Assembly: GCA_009602735.1 (NCBI GenBank)
Contig: WELA01002708.1
Coordinates: forward strand, 124,001 to 188,000
Direction: 5' to 3'
Origin: Mesotaenium endlicherianum
Taxonomy: Eukaryota > Streptophyta > Zygnematophyceae > Zygnematales > Mesotaeniaceae
DNA: 64,000 bases
Shown here piece after piece: positions 8,352 through 17,276 of the stretch (its first letter is position 1; the number at the start of each line of letters is the position of its first letter). Below the pieces are notes generated by a model that had not been told where the DNA came from, ran no database searches, and saw only the letters and a list, made by a program, of their open reading frames with translations. Position numbers and translations under genes: made by a program.

Positions 8352-9986
8352 ATGGCAAAGCAGATATTCTTCGATATCGAAGCAAGGAATAAAATGAAAA
8401 AAGGCGTTGACACCCTGGCCAACGCTGTAAAAGTAACCCTGGGTCCTAAAGGCCGCAACGTGGTTATCGAGAAAAAATTCGGTGCTCCTTCCATTACTAA
8501 AGATGGTGTAACTGTAGCAAAAGAAATTGAACTGGAAGACGCCATCGAGAACATGGGCGCCCAGATGGTAAAAGAAGTAGCTTCCAAAACTGCAGATATT
8601 GCAGGTGATGGTACCACTACCGCTACTGTACTGGCCCAGTCTATCATCAGCGAAGGTTTGAAGAACGTAGCAGCAGGCGCTAACCCGATGGACCTGAAGC
8701 GCGGTATTGACAAAGCCGTTGCCAAAGTAGTGGAAAGCCTGAAAGCGCAATCACAGACTGTAGGTAACGACACCAAAAAAATTGAGCAGGTAGCTGCTAT
8801 CTCTGCCAACAGCGATATGGAAATCGGTAAGCTGATTGCCCAGGCCATGAGCAAAGTAGGTAAAGAAGGTGTGATCACTGTAGAAGAAGCAAAAGGCACC
8901 GACACTACCGTTGACGTAGTAGAAGGTATGCAGTTCGATCGTGGTTATATCTCTCCTTATTTCGTTACCAACAGCGAAAAAATGGAAGCTGAACTGCAGA
9001 ACCCCTTCATCCTGATTTACGACAAGAAGATCAGCGCCATGAAAGATATCCTCCACATCCTGGAGAAAGTAGCACAGAGTGGCCGTCCGCTGGTGATCAT
9101 CGCCGAAGATCTCGAAGGTGAAGCGCTTGCTACCCTGGTAGTGAACAAACTGCGTGGTACCATCAAAGTGGCTGCTGTTAAAGCTCCCGGCTTTGGCGAC
9201 CGCAGAAAAGAAATGCTCACCGATATCGCTATCCTCACTGCAGGTACTGTAGTAAGCGAAGAGCAAGGCTTCAAACTGGAGAACGCCGACCTCAGCTACC
9301 TGGGTCAGGCTGCTTCTATTACGATCGATAAAGACAATACTACTATCGTTGGCGGTAAAGGTAAAAAAGCCGATATCGTTGCCCGTGTAAACCAGATCAA
9401 AGCACAAATTGAAAATACTACTTCTGACTACGACCGCGAAAAACTCCAGGAACGCCTGGCTAAATTGAGTGGTGGTGTAGCTGTACTGTATGTAGGTGCT
9501 GCTACTGAAGTAGAAATGAAAGAAAAGAAAGACCGCGTAGACGACGCCCTGCACGCAACACGCGCTGCTGTTGAAGAAGGCATTGTACCGGGCGGTGGTG
9601 TGGCTTATATCCGTGCCGTAGAAGCCCTGGAAAAACTGAAAGGTGGTAACGAAGACGAGATCACCGGTATCCAGATCGTTAAACGCGCCATTGAAGAGCC
9701 CCTTCGCCAGATCGTTGCCAACAGCGGTATCGAAGGTTCCATCGTGGTACAGAAGATCAAAGAAGGAAAAGCCGATTTCGGTTTCAACGCCCGTACTGAA
9801 GTATACGAGAACCTGTTCAAAGCAGGTGTGATCGATCCTACCAAAGTAACCCGCGTAGCACTGGAAAACGCTGCTTCTATCGCTTCTATGCTGCTGACCA
9901 CTGAGTGTGTGATCGCCGACAAACCCAAGCCTGAAGCGCCGATGCCTCATGGTGCACCTGATATGGGTGGAATGGGTGGATACTAA
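8352..9986 (+). CDS. groEL: Chaperonin GroEL
   Basis: The 544-aa protein matches GroEL throughout: the N-terminal [11 protein letters not shown], the ATP-binding GDGTTTAT motif near residue 86, the apical-domain region [19 protein letters not shown], and a C-terminal GGM-type tail (MGGMGGY). It forms the double-ring ATP-driven folding chamber with GroES. Length is standard. The start ATGGCAAAGCAG follows the family B repeat by seven bases. A strong terminator follows the stop. Confidence 0.98.
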   Translation: MAKQIFFDIEARNKMKKGVDTLANAVKVTLGPKGRNVVIEKKFGAPSITKDGVTVAKEIELEDAIENMGAQMVKEVASKTADIAGDGTTTATVLAQSIISEGLKNVAAGANPMDLKRGIDKAVAKVVESLKAQSQTVGNDTKKIEQVAAISANSDMEIGKLIAQAMSKVGKEGVITVEEAKGTDTTVDVVEGMQFDRGYISPYFVTNSEKMEAELQNPFILIYDKKISAMKDILHILEKVAQSGRPLVIIAEDLEGEALATLVVNKLRGTIKVAAVKAPGFGDRRKEMLTDIAILTAGTVVSEEQGFKLENADLSYLGQAASITIDKDNTTIVGGKGKKADIVARVNQIKAQIENTTSDYDREKLQERLAKLSGGVAVLYVGAATEVEMKEKKDRVDDALHATRAAVEEGIVPGGGVAYIRAVEALEKLKGGNEDEITGIQIVKRAIEEPLRQIVANSGIEGSIVVQKIKEGKADFGFNARTEVYENLFKAGVIDPTKVTRVALENAASIASMLLTTECVIADKPKPEAPMPHGAPDMGGMGGY

Positions 9987-10005
9987 TCAATACCTCACTA
10001 TGAAT

Positions 10006-10039
10006 AAAATCCCTGTAACACAACCGTTACGGGGATTTT
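10006..10039 (+). terminator. Intrinsic terminator of groES-groEL
   Basis: Stem AAAATCCCTGTAAC / GTTACGGGGATTTT (one G:U pair) with a six-base loop, ending in TTTTTATT. It lies 20 bases after the groEL stop. Confidence 0.85.
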
Positions 10040-10059
10040 TATTATGCACCGATTCCTCC

Positions 10060-10067
10060 TATATTTG
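10060..10067 (+). promoter_or_regulatory. Predicted -7 element immediately before the 10072 gene
   Basis: TATATTTG is an exact TAnnTTTG match and ends only four bases before the ATG, implying a leaderless or nearly leaderless mRNA. Confidence 0.45.
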
Positions 10068-10071
10068 TCCA

Positions 10072-10407
10072 ATGCAGCACGATGATGATTTTGTGAAGTA
10101 TTGGGCTGAAAACAGGGAGAAACAGAAAACAAGTATCCGACCCCTCCTGGTAGGCATGTCCTCCGGTTTTATGATAGGCATACTCATTTTGGTTAGTTTG
10201 TCCTCCGGCTGGTACCAGCGCGCAGAAATGGTGGCCAATGCGAGCTTCAGTTCGGTGGTATTTATCCTGGCCATTTTGTTGCTTTCTTTTTTCCTGGCGT
10301 TTTTCTACCGCAAGTTCAGGTGGGAAATGCAAGAGCAACGTTACCAGGAACTTATGGCAAAAAGAAACAGGCGGCATGCAGCCAACGGGCCTGAAAAAGG
10401 GTCTTAA
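10072..10407 (+). CDS. Small membrane protein with two transmembrane helices, unknown function
   Basis: The 111-aa product starts MQHDDDFVKYWAENREKQKT, followed by two hydrophobic segments (about residues 24-45 and 59-79). It ends in a basic cytoplasmic tail (KFRWEMQEQRYQELMAKRNRRH). The frame is open further upstream, but that part overlaps the groEL end and its terminator. The ATG at 10072, right behind a -7 element, is therefore preferred. No family is recognised. The gene stands alone between groEL and an FKBP gene. Confidence 0.7.
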   Translation: MQHDDDFVKYWAENREKQKTSIRPLLVGMSSGFMIGILILVSLSSGWYQRAEMVANASFSSVVFILAILLLSFFLAFFYRKFRWEMQEQRYQELMAKRNRRHAANGPEKGS

Positions 10408-10461
10408 TTACAGAAACGCATTTAATTATTTGATCATAAAATAAAACTGACTGCTCTCCCA

Positions 10462-10944
10462 ATGAAAAAGCTATTGTTTGCTTCGGTTCTTTTCCTCTCC
10501 CTCTCCTCTTTATTGATCATTTCCTGTGGCAAGACCGATTCAGGCGCCTGCCAACCAGCTTCTGTTGCTTCGGAAAAAAGCCAGATGGTGGCCTATTGTA
10601 CGGCCAACAACATTCACTACACCGAGCATAGCAGCGGCATATTATACGAGATCGTCAGCCCCGGTTCCGGCTCCAGGCCTACCGTGGATTCCATCATCAG
10701 TGTGGTATATACGGGTAAGCTGATGAATAATACCACTTTCGACGCTTCGGCCAATCCTGTCACTTTCAGCCTGTCTGGTGTTATCGAGGGTTGGAAAATA
10801 GCTATCCCACTGCTGCAAAAAGGCGGCAGGATCAAAATGGTATTGCCATCTTCGCTGGCATATAGCTGCATGGGCTCGGGTGCCATCCCCCCTAATTCAC
10901 CTCTTTTTTTCGATGTAACCCTTACCGGCGTCAAATCCAAATAG
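10462..10944 (+). CDS. FKBP-type peptidyl-prolyl isomerase lipoprotein
   Basis: The 160-aa protein has a lipoprotein signal (LLIISC, Cys about residue 22) and a C-terminal FKBP domain. Visible elements are SIISVVYTGKLMNNTTFDAS, SGVIEGWKIAIPLLQKGGRIKMVLPSSLAYS, GAIPPNSPLFFDVTLTGV. It is predicted to catalyse cis-trans isomerisation of X-Pro bonds in periplasmic or outer-membrane proteins. Several Cys residues (beyond the lipid-modified one) occur in the N-terminal linker. A second FKBP lipoprotein is encoded at 57 kb. Confidence 0.9.
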   Translation: MKKLLFASVLFLSLSSLLIISCGKTDSGACQPASVASEKSQMVAYCTANNIHYTEHSSGILYEIVSPGSGSRPTVDSIISVVYTGKLMNNTTFDASANPVTFSLSGVIEGWKIAIPLLQKGGRIKMVLPSSLAYSCMGSGAIPPNSPLFFDVTLTGVKSK

Positions 10945-10969
10945 CTTCTATATATTACCCCCTTTCCCC

Positions 10970-10977
10970 TATCTTTG
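10970..10977 (+). promoter_or_regulatory. Predicted -7 element of secDF
   Basis: TATCTTTG (exact TAnnTTTG) lies 35 bases before the secDF ATG, in the short gap after the FKBP gene. Confidence 0.5.
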
Positions 10978-11012
10978 CCCACTCTAAAAAAACTGATTAA
11001 ACCGTTACGAAT

Positions 11013-14000
11013 ATGCAACTGAAAGGTTTAGTGCGATTTTTTGCGATTGCACTGATTGTGATCTGCTTGTACCAATTATCTTTTACCTGGTTTGTCCACA
11101 GCCATGAAAATGCCCAGGATGCAAAAGCCGAAGCCTGGGTTAAACATTTCCCTTCACCCGAAGTTAAATATCCCGGCAATAAGGAATTACAGGCGCTGTA
11201 TGCAGACAGTCTCGCTGAACTGAAAAAAGAAAGGTTGCAACGTTTGCTCGACAGTACCAAAGACACCAAACTCGCTTTTGGTCTTACTACTTACAGCAGC
11301 GCCAAAGAAAAAGAGCTGATGCTGGGCCTGGATCTCCAGGGCGGTATGAGCGTGACCATGGAAGTGGGTCTCGACGGTTTGATCAAATCACTGGCCAACT
11401 TTACCAAAGACGCACAGTTTAATAAAGCGCTCGATGCGGCCGTATTGCGCAAAGCCAATGGCGGGGCCGACCTCATCACCCTTTTCCGTGATGAATATTC
11501 CAAGCTGAACCCTACCGGTAAGCTGGCTCCTTTCTTTGCGGCCCGCAGCAACGGCAAGGTTAAATTCGATGCCAGCGATGACGCGGTATCCAGCTACCTG
11601 AAAGAACAGGCTACTGCTGCCTTCAACAATACTTACCGTATCCTGCGTACCAGGATCGACCGTTTTGGCGTAGCATCACCGAATATCAACCCCGATCCTG
11701 CCAAAGGCATTATCAGTATTGAGCTGGCAGGTATCAACGATAAAGAAAGGGTAAGGAATTACCTCCAGTCTACTGCCAACCTGCAGTTCTTTGAAGTGTA
11801 CACTTTTGAGAGCCGCGACCTGCAGAATGGCATCGTGGCGGCCGATAAAGCAGTAGAAGATTATCTCAACGGCAGCGCTCCAAAAGATACTGCTAAAAAA
11901 GTTGCTGTTGAAACAACCACAGCTACTGCCAAGGCAGATACCAACAAAACTGCCACGCTTTCAGGATTAGGCAACACACATGGTCAAACTGCCAAAGCCG
12001 ATTCAAACAAGATCAATTCTAATAAGAATCCGATTGCGCGCTTATTGCAGTTTACACAGCCTTACCAGGACAAAGGTGGCAAACCCATCTATCCTGCTGC
12101 ACTGGGTTATATCCAGGCAAAAGATACCGGCACGCTCAATGATTACCTGCGGATGGACCTGGTGAAGAATAAGTTCCCTTCCAACCTGGTATTCATGTAC
12201 GGCAAAACCGAATCGGGCGATCCGAAGATGAAAAACATCCTGATGCTCTATGCCATCAAGACCCTCGACAATGGACAGGCCGAGCTCGAAGGTGACCATA
12301 TTACCAATGCTGCGCAGGATTACGACGAGCGCGGACGCATTGCCATCAAGATGAACATGGACAAGATCGGCACCAATATATGGGCGAAGATGACCACGCG
12401 CAACGTGGGCAAGCCCATTGCCATTGTGCTCGATAACTTTGTATACTCAGCTCCGAATGTGAACGATCCAATTACCACCGGTAGTTCGCAGATATCCGGA
12501 AGCTATACCATCAAAGAAGCGCAAGACCTTTCTGAAATATTGGAAAGCGGTAAACTGCCTGCACCTGCCAAGATCGTGCAGGAGCAGCAGGTAGGTCCTA
12601 CCCTCGGTAAAGAATCCATTACCGGCGGCGGACTGTCGTTCCTCATCGCATTCATCGTGATCTTCGCCCTGATGCTGCTGTACTTCAATACCGCAGGTTG
12701 GGTAGCCAATATTGCACTGATACTGAACCTGCTCTTCACCATCGGTGTGCTGAGTGCACTGGGCTTTACCCTTACAGCGCCTGGTATCGCGGGTCTGGTA
12801 CTCACCATTGGTATGGCGGTGGATACGAACGTAATCATCTTCGAGCGTATCAAGGAAGAACTGAGCAGGGGTAAATCTTATCAACTGGCTGTGAACGATG
12901 GTTACAAGCGTTCATTGTCGCCCGTACTCGATGCGCACGTGACCACATTGCTCACCGCTATTATCCTCGCTTATTTTGGTCTGGGTCCGGTACTGGGCTT
13001 CGCCACCACACAGATCATCGGTATTTTGTTGTCGCTGTTCTGCGGTATCCTGGTATCGAGGTTGATCACAGATTTCTACACCAACAAGAACCGCCACTTT
13101 GAATATTTTACTGGTATTTCAAAGCGCATTTTCAAACATGCCGCTTTCAAATTCATCGAATACAGGAAGATCGCTTATGGTATTTCTGTTGTGATACTCA
13201 TATTGGGTATTAGTACGTTCTTCAACGGATTCGATGAGGGTGTGGAATTCTCCGGAGGACGCAGCTATACCATCAAATTCGACCACGCTGTGAGTCAGTC
13301 TGAGATTACCGATGAACTGAAAAAAGTATTCGGCGAAGCGCCCATTATCAAAACGGTGAACTCTACTCACCAGTTGAACATCACTACTTCTTACAAGATA
13401 CACGAAACCGGCAACCACGTAGATTCGCTGGTAGAGCAAATGCTGTTCAATGGCCTGCACAAACACCTGCCGCAGAACATCACGTTCAACGAATTTGAAA
13501 CCAAGTACAAGCAAAGCTCGCAAACGGTGTTGCCTACTATCTCGGATGACCTGAAGGCCGGCGCTACCAAAGCCACTATATTCGCCATCATCGCTATCTG
13601 TTTGTATATCTTCATCCGTTTCCGCGACTGGCGATATTCATTGGGTACCATTTTCTCTTTGCTGCACGACGTGTTTGTAACCCTGATCGTGTTCAGCTTC
13701 GCACGGAAAATTGTGCCCTTCCCGCTGGAGATCGACCAGCACTTCATCGCAGCCATCCTAACGGTGATAGGTTTCTCGATGAACGATACCGTGATCGTGT
13801 ATGACCGTATCCGTGAAGACAGCAAACTGCTGAAAGGCTCCAGCAATGCAGCCATCATCAACAGGGCCATCAATGATACGCTGAGCCGTACCGTCATGAC
13901 TTCGCTCACGGTATTCCTCACCATCCTGATCCTCTTTATTTTTGGAGGAGAAGTAACCCGCGGATTTGCGTTTGCGATGCTGATTGGTGTGGTAACCGGT

Positions 14001-14087
14001 ACCTATTCGTCTATCTTCGTGGCAGCGCCAATACTGGTTGACTTTGCGAAGAATAAGCCCCTGGGTAAAGACGAAACAAAAAAATAA
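11013..14087 (+). CDS. secDF: Fused protein translocase subunit SecDF
   Basis: This 1024-aa protein fuses SecD (about residues 1-660) and SecF (about 680-1024). The complex uses the proton gradient to complete protein export through SecYEG. SecD marks: the N-terminal helix, MLGLDLQGGMSVTMEV, and GMAVDTNVIIFERIKEEL in the membrane domain. SecF marks: FDEGVEFSGGRSYTIKF and GFSMNDTVIVYDRIRED. An unusual Thr/Ala/Lys/Asn-rich low-complexity linker (about residues 290-345) interrupts the first periplasmic domain. SecDF fusion is normal for Bacteroidota. Confidence 0.97.
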   Translation: MQLKGLVRFFAIALIVICLYQLSFTWFVHSHENAQDAKAEAWVKHFPSPEVKYPGNKELQALYADSLAELKKERLQRLLDSTKDTKLAFGLTTYSSAKEKELMLGLDLQGGMSVTMEVGLDGLIKSLANFTKDAQFNKALDAAVLRKANGGADLITLFRDEYSKLNPTGKLAPFFAARSNGKVKFDASDDAVSSYLKEQATAAFNNTYRILRTRIDRFGVASPNINPDPAKGIISIELAGINDKERVRNYLQSTANLQFFEVYTFESRDLQNGIVAADKAVEDYLNGSAPKDTAKKVAVETTTATAKADTNKTATLSGLGNTHGQTAKADSNKINSNKNPIARLLQFTQPYQDKGGKPIYPAALGYIQAKDTGTLNDYLRMDLVKNKFPSNLVFMYGKTESGDPKMKNILMLYAIKTLDNGQAELEGDHITNAAQDYDERGRIAIKMNMDKIGTNIWAKMTTRNVGKPIAIVLDNFVYSAPNVNDPITTGSSQISGSYTIKEAQDLSEILESGKLPAPAKIVQEQQVGPTLGKESITGGGLSFLIAFIVIFALMLLYFNTAGWVANIALILNLLFTIGVLSALGFTLTAPGIAGLVLTIGMAVDTNVIIFERIKEELSRGKSYQLAVNDGYKRSLSPVLDAHVTTLLTAIILAYFGLGPVLGFATTQIIGILLSLFCGILVSRLITDFYTNKNRHFEYFTGISKRIFKHAAFKFIEYRKIAYGISVVILILGISTFFNGFDEGVEFSGGRSYTIKFDHAVSQSEITDELKKVFGEAPIIKTVNSTHQLNITTSYKIHETGNHVDSLVEQMLFNGLHKHLPQNITFNEFETKYKQSSQTVLPTISDDLKAGATKATIFAIIAICLYIFIRFRDWRYSLGTIFSLLHDVFVTLIVFSFARKIVPFPLEIDQHFIAAILTVIGFSMNDTVIVYDRIREDSKLLKGSSNAAIINRAINDTLSRTVMTSLTVFLTILILFIFGGEVTRGFAFAMLIGVVTGTYSSIFVAAPILVDFAKNKPLGKDETKK

Positions 14088-14107
14088 TCTATTTTTCTCA
14101 AAATGAG

Positions 14108-14145
14108 AAAAATCCCGTTCCGCATGCATTGCGGAACGGGATTTT
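14108..14145 (+). terminator. Intrinsic terminator of secDF
   Basis: A long perfect stem (AAAATCCCGTTCCGCA / TGCGGAACGGGATTTT) with a six-base loop lies 20 bases after the secDF stop. Confidence 0.88.
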
Positions 14146-14215
14146 ATATTGATCTTAAGGTTATGGATTTTGTTTAACAATTATTCAACGTAACTTGCGG
14201 CTGATCTGAAAACCC

Positions 14216-14596
14216 TTGTTGGCAAAGTTTACACATATTAGCAGAAACGCACTATTGTTACTGTTGGCGCTGCAGGTATTGAACCTGAGTACCAATGCTA
14301 TTGAATTTCAGCCCTTTCATACCAGCAACTTGTACGAGTTTAACGACCTCAACAGTATTGCGGAATATGTTACAGAGGTTGTATTAAAACACTACAATGC
14401 CTTTCCCGAATTCGGCCAGCAACCCTCTTCCAAGTCGCAGGTAGAAAAACACATCAGCTTCAAACTTTCTGTTCCCAGTCCCTTTACGTTGCTGGTTAAA
14501 AAAGAACAGGCATCCATTCAATACAGCGATGCAATAAAGGATACTTACCGCTATCTTTTTTTCAAGGAAATCAATCCTCCTCCTCCCAAATGCTGA
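14216..14596 (+). CDS. Small exported/membrane-anchored protein opening efflux module 1, unknown function
   Basis: This protein of about 126 aa has an N-terminal hydrophobic stretch (ALLLLLALQVLNLS), an acidic middle, and the C-terminus YRYLFFKEINPPPPKC. A diverged copy opens the second efflux module (20621-20968), sharing LALQ..NLS, FQP, LYEFNDL, EKH.SFKL and YLFFKEINPPPPK. That makes it a real, selected gene. No ATG is available: after the in-frame stop at 14207 only TTG codons at 14216 and 14219 precede the hydrophobic region. It is inferred to work with the adjacent pump, perhaps as a periplasmic accessory; no metal-binding motif is evident. Confidence 0.65.
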   Translation: MLAKFTHISRNALLLLLALQVLNLSTNAIEFQPFHTSNLYEFNDLNSIAEYVTEVVLKHYNAFPEFGQQPSSKSQVEKHISFKLSVPSPFTLLVKKEQASIQYSDAIKDTYRYLFFKEINPPPPKC

Positions 14597-14805
14597 TATC
14601 AGCATCACGTTACCATTATTGTAGTTGAATAAACTGGCATACAGGTATTCCCCTGGCTTGCAATGGTTGTTTCCTCCATGCTATGAGGATCACGTAACCA
14701 GCAAGCGCAGGCAATCGATGATGTCTGAATTGACTTAAACCTGCCATATCAATATGATGGCATTGATGAATTATTATTTTCTGTCACCAAACCTATCCTC
14801 CATAA

Positions 14806-16116
14806 ATGAAAGTCTTTTACAAGATATGCCTGCTCCTTTGTTTGCTTGAAGCAAACGCATATGCAGGGGCACAGAACCTGCCGCCTGACAATCCTGTCAA
14901 GGCAGACAGTACCAGGCTCACCCTGGACAGTGCGGAACAGCTTTTTTTAAGGAATAACTTTTTATTGCTGGCGCAACGCTATAATATCGACGCGCAGAAA
15001 GCACTGATCATACAGGCGAAACTATGGCCGAATCCCAACCTTTCGTATGCACGCGGCCCGATCTTCGGTATCCACGATGAGGCCTCCAATGTGGTGAACG
15101 CCGGCTTCTTCAATTATGCCGAGAATGCCGCCACCCTCTCGCAGTTGATTTTACTCGCAGGGAAAAGAAATAAGCAGATCAAAATTGCTGAAGCCAATGC
15201 AAAGCTGGCGGAATATCAATTCTATGATCTCCTGCGTACGTTAAAATACACTTTGCGTACTGATTTCTTCAATATCTATTACATGCAGCAGTCGGCCAAA
15301 GTGTACGATAAGGAAATCAGTGCCTTGCAGCAGGTGGTGAAAGCGTTTGAATCGCAACAGGGCAAAGGATATATCGCAGAAAAAGAAGTAGTGCGGATCA
15401 AAGCGCAATTATACAGCCTGCAAAGTGAATACAACGACCTGATCAACCAGATCAATGATACACAAAGTGAATTGCGGCAGGTGTTGCAAGTGAAGAAGAA
15501 TTATATTATTCCGGATGTGGATCTGCAGAAAGCTAGTTCCTTCGATCCGGCAAAATACAATTTGACATCATTGGTAGATACGGCATTCAAAAGCCGTACC
15601 GATCTGCAAATTGCCCGTACCAATACCCTGATCAGCAAACTGAACTACAATTACCAGAAAGCATTGGCGGTTCCCGATCTTACTGCTTCTATATCGTACG
15701 ACCGGCTGGGTAGTTATGTGCAGAATTTTCATTCAGCAGGCATTTCTATGGACCTGCCCATCTTCAATCGTAACCAGGGCAATATCAAATCGGCCAGGGC
15801 CATGATCAAAGTGAACCAGGTTACCCAGCAATCTGTGGAAGCAACCGTAGAAGAACAGATATACAGGGCCTTACAAAAGGCTTATGACAACCACAAGCTT
15901 TTCCAGCACATTGATCCAAAGTTTGTGTCTGATTTCGATAGGTTACTGAATGAAGTGTTGATCAATTACCAGCGCAGGAACATTGGCTTACTCGACTTCC
16001 TGGATTTTTATGATTCTTATAAGCAAAACACGTTGCAGATCAATTCCATCCAATTCAACCGTGTGAGCGCATTTGAAGACCTAAACTTCTATACCGGAAA
16101 TCAATTCTACAACTAA
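14806..16116 (+). CDS. TolC/CusC-family outer membrane efflux protein (module 1)
   Basis: The 436-aa protein has a signal peptide (about residues 1-22, AYAGAQ) and two TolC-type repeats rich in long amphipathic helices. Examples are LDSAEQLFLRNNFLLLAQRYNIDAQKALI and RTDLQIARTNTLISKLNYNYQKALAVPDL. It forms the outer-membrane exit duct for the RND pump two genes downstream. It is 30 bases from the adaptor gene. Its duplicate at 21141-22457 is very similar along the whole length. Confidence 0.93.
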   Translation: MKVFYKICLLLCLLEANAYAGAQNLPPDNPVKADSTRLTLDSAEQLFLRNNFLLLAQRYNIDAQKALIIQAKLWPNPNLSYARGPIFGIHDEASNVVNAGFFNYAENAATLSQLILLAGKRNKQIKIAEANAKLAEYQFYDLLRTLKYTLRTDFFNIYYMQQSAKVYDKEISALQQVVKAFESQQGKGYIAEKEVVRIKAQLYSLQSEYNDLINQINDTQSELRQVLQVKKNYIIPDVDLQKASSFDPAKYNLTSLVDTAFKSRTDLQIARTNTLISKLNYNYQKALAVPDLTASISYDRLGSYVQNFHSAGISMDLPIFNRNQGNIKSARAMIKVNQVTQQSVEATVEEQIYRALQKAYDNHKLFQHIDPKFVSDFDRLLNEVLINYQRRNIGLLDFLDFYDSYKQNTLQINSIQFNRVSAFEDLNFYTGNQFYN

Positions 16117-16146
16117 ATTATTGAAGACCTGATAACACTATTTTTT

Positions 16147-17256
16147 ATGCAAAAAAATGTAACTACCTCATTTCTTTCCGCCTGCTTGCTGATCGTGACA
16201 GGAGCTTTTTTTCAATCCTGCAAATCTCAAAATGAGAACAAACAGACAGAGGGGAAAGTAAAATATGTTATACCCGATTCCATACGAAAAACCCTGGTAA
16301 TCGATACCGTATCGGTTGGCAAGCTCGAAAACTCGCTTACCCTCACAGGCAAAGTGGCTTTTAATGACGACCATGTAGTAAAACTATACCCCATGGTGAG
16401 CGGCAATATCCAGGACATCAAAGTGATGCTGGGCGATTATGTACAAGAGGGACAAGTACTGGCCGTGATTAAAAGTTCTGAAATGGCCGGCTTCAGCAAC
16501 GATCTGGTGAATGCAGAAACCAACCTGCGGGTGGCGAAAAAGAACATGGATGCTACACAGGATATGTTTACCAGCGGACTCGCATCTCAGAAAGACCTGC
16601 TGGCTGCTCAGGCTGCTTATGAGCAAGCCAAATCGGAATTATCGCGCATTAACCGCGTATTAAAAATCAACGGCGGTAATACACAGGGAGAGTTCATTGT
16701 GAAAGCGCCCATCAGCGGCTTCATCGTAGAGAAATTTGTTACCAATAATATGGCTATCCGTGCCGACAACAGCACCAACCTGTTTACCATTTCCGATCTG
16801 AAAAATGTATGGGTCCAGGCCAATGTGTACGAATCCAATATTGAACTTGTGCATACGGGAGATCCGGTTAATGTTACCACGCTTGCCTATCCCAATAAAG
16901 TGTTCAAGGGCAAGATAGACAAGATCATGAACGTGTTGGACCCCTCTAATAAAGTGATGAAAATGCGTGTGGTATTGCCAAACGAAGGTTACCTGCTCAA
17001 ACCGGAAATGTTTGCCAGTGTAACGGTTACCAATTCAGAGAACAAGAACAGCATGTATGTGCCTCTCCGCGCATTGATCTTTGACCATAGCCAATACTTT
17101 GTATTGATATACCATGGAGAAGGCAATGCCGATATCGTTCCCGTTCAAAAGCTGAGCGCTATTGGCGATAAGGTATACCTGACAGGTGGAGTGAAACCGG
17201 GAGACAGGCTCATTGGATCCAACGCCTTGCAGATCTATGACCAGTTGAACAATTAA
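16147..17256 (+). CDS. RND efflux periplasmic adaptor lipoprotein, CusB/CzcB type (module 1)
   Basis: The 369-aa membrane-fusion protein is predicted to be a lipoprotein (lipobox FQSC, Cys25). It has a split biotinyl-lipoyl domain (KLYPMVSGNIQDIKVMLGDYVQEGQVLAVI ... FIVKAPISGFIVEKFV), a helical hairpin between the halves, and beta-barrel segments (VWVQANVYESNI). It links the RND pump to the outer-membrane duct. The pump gene begins 20 bases later. A close duplicate is at 22484-23593. Confidence 0.93.
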   Translation: MQKNVTTSFLSACLLIVTGAFFQSCKSQNENKQTEGKVKYVIPDSIRKTLVIDTVSVGKLENSLTLTGKVAFNDDHVVKLYPMVSGNIQDIKVMLGDYVQEGQVLAVIKSSEMAGFSNDLVNAETNLRVAKKNMDATQDMFTSGLASQKDLLAAQAAYEQAKSELSRINRVLKINGGNTQGEFIVKAPISGFIVEKFVTNNMAIRADNSTNLFTISDLKNVWVQANVYESNIELVHTGDPVNVTTLAYPNKVFKGKIDKIMNVLDPSNKVMKMRVVLPNEGYLLKPEMFASVTVTNSENKNSMYVPLRALIFDHSQYFVLIYHGEGNADIVPVQKLSAIGDKVYLTGGVKPGDRLIGSNALQIYDQLNN

Positions 17257-17276
17257 CCAGACCTAAATTTCATCTT

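Noticed and set aside
8751-9950. Minus-strand 399-codon frame opposite groEL
   Set aside because: A long antisense frame is common over highly codon-biased groEL; the sequence has no domain and no promoter.
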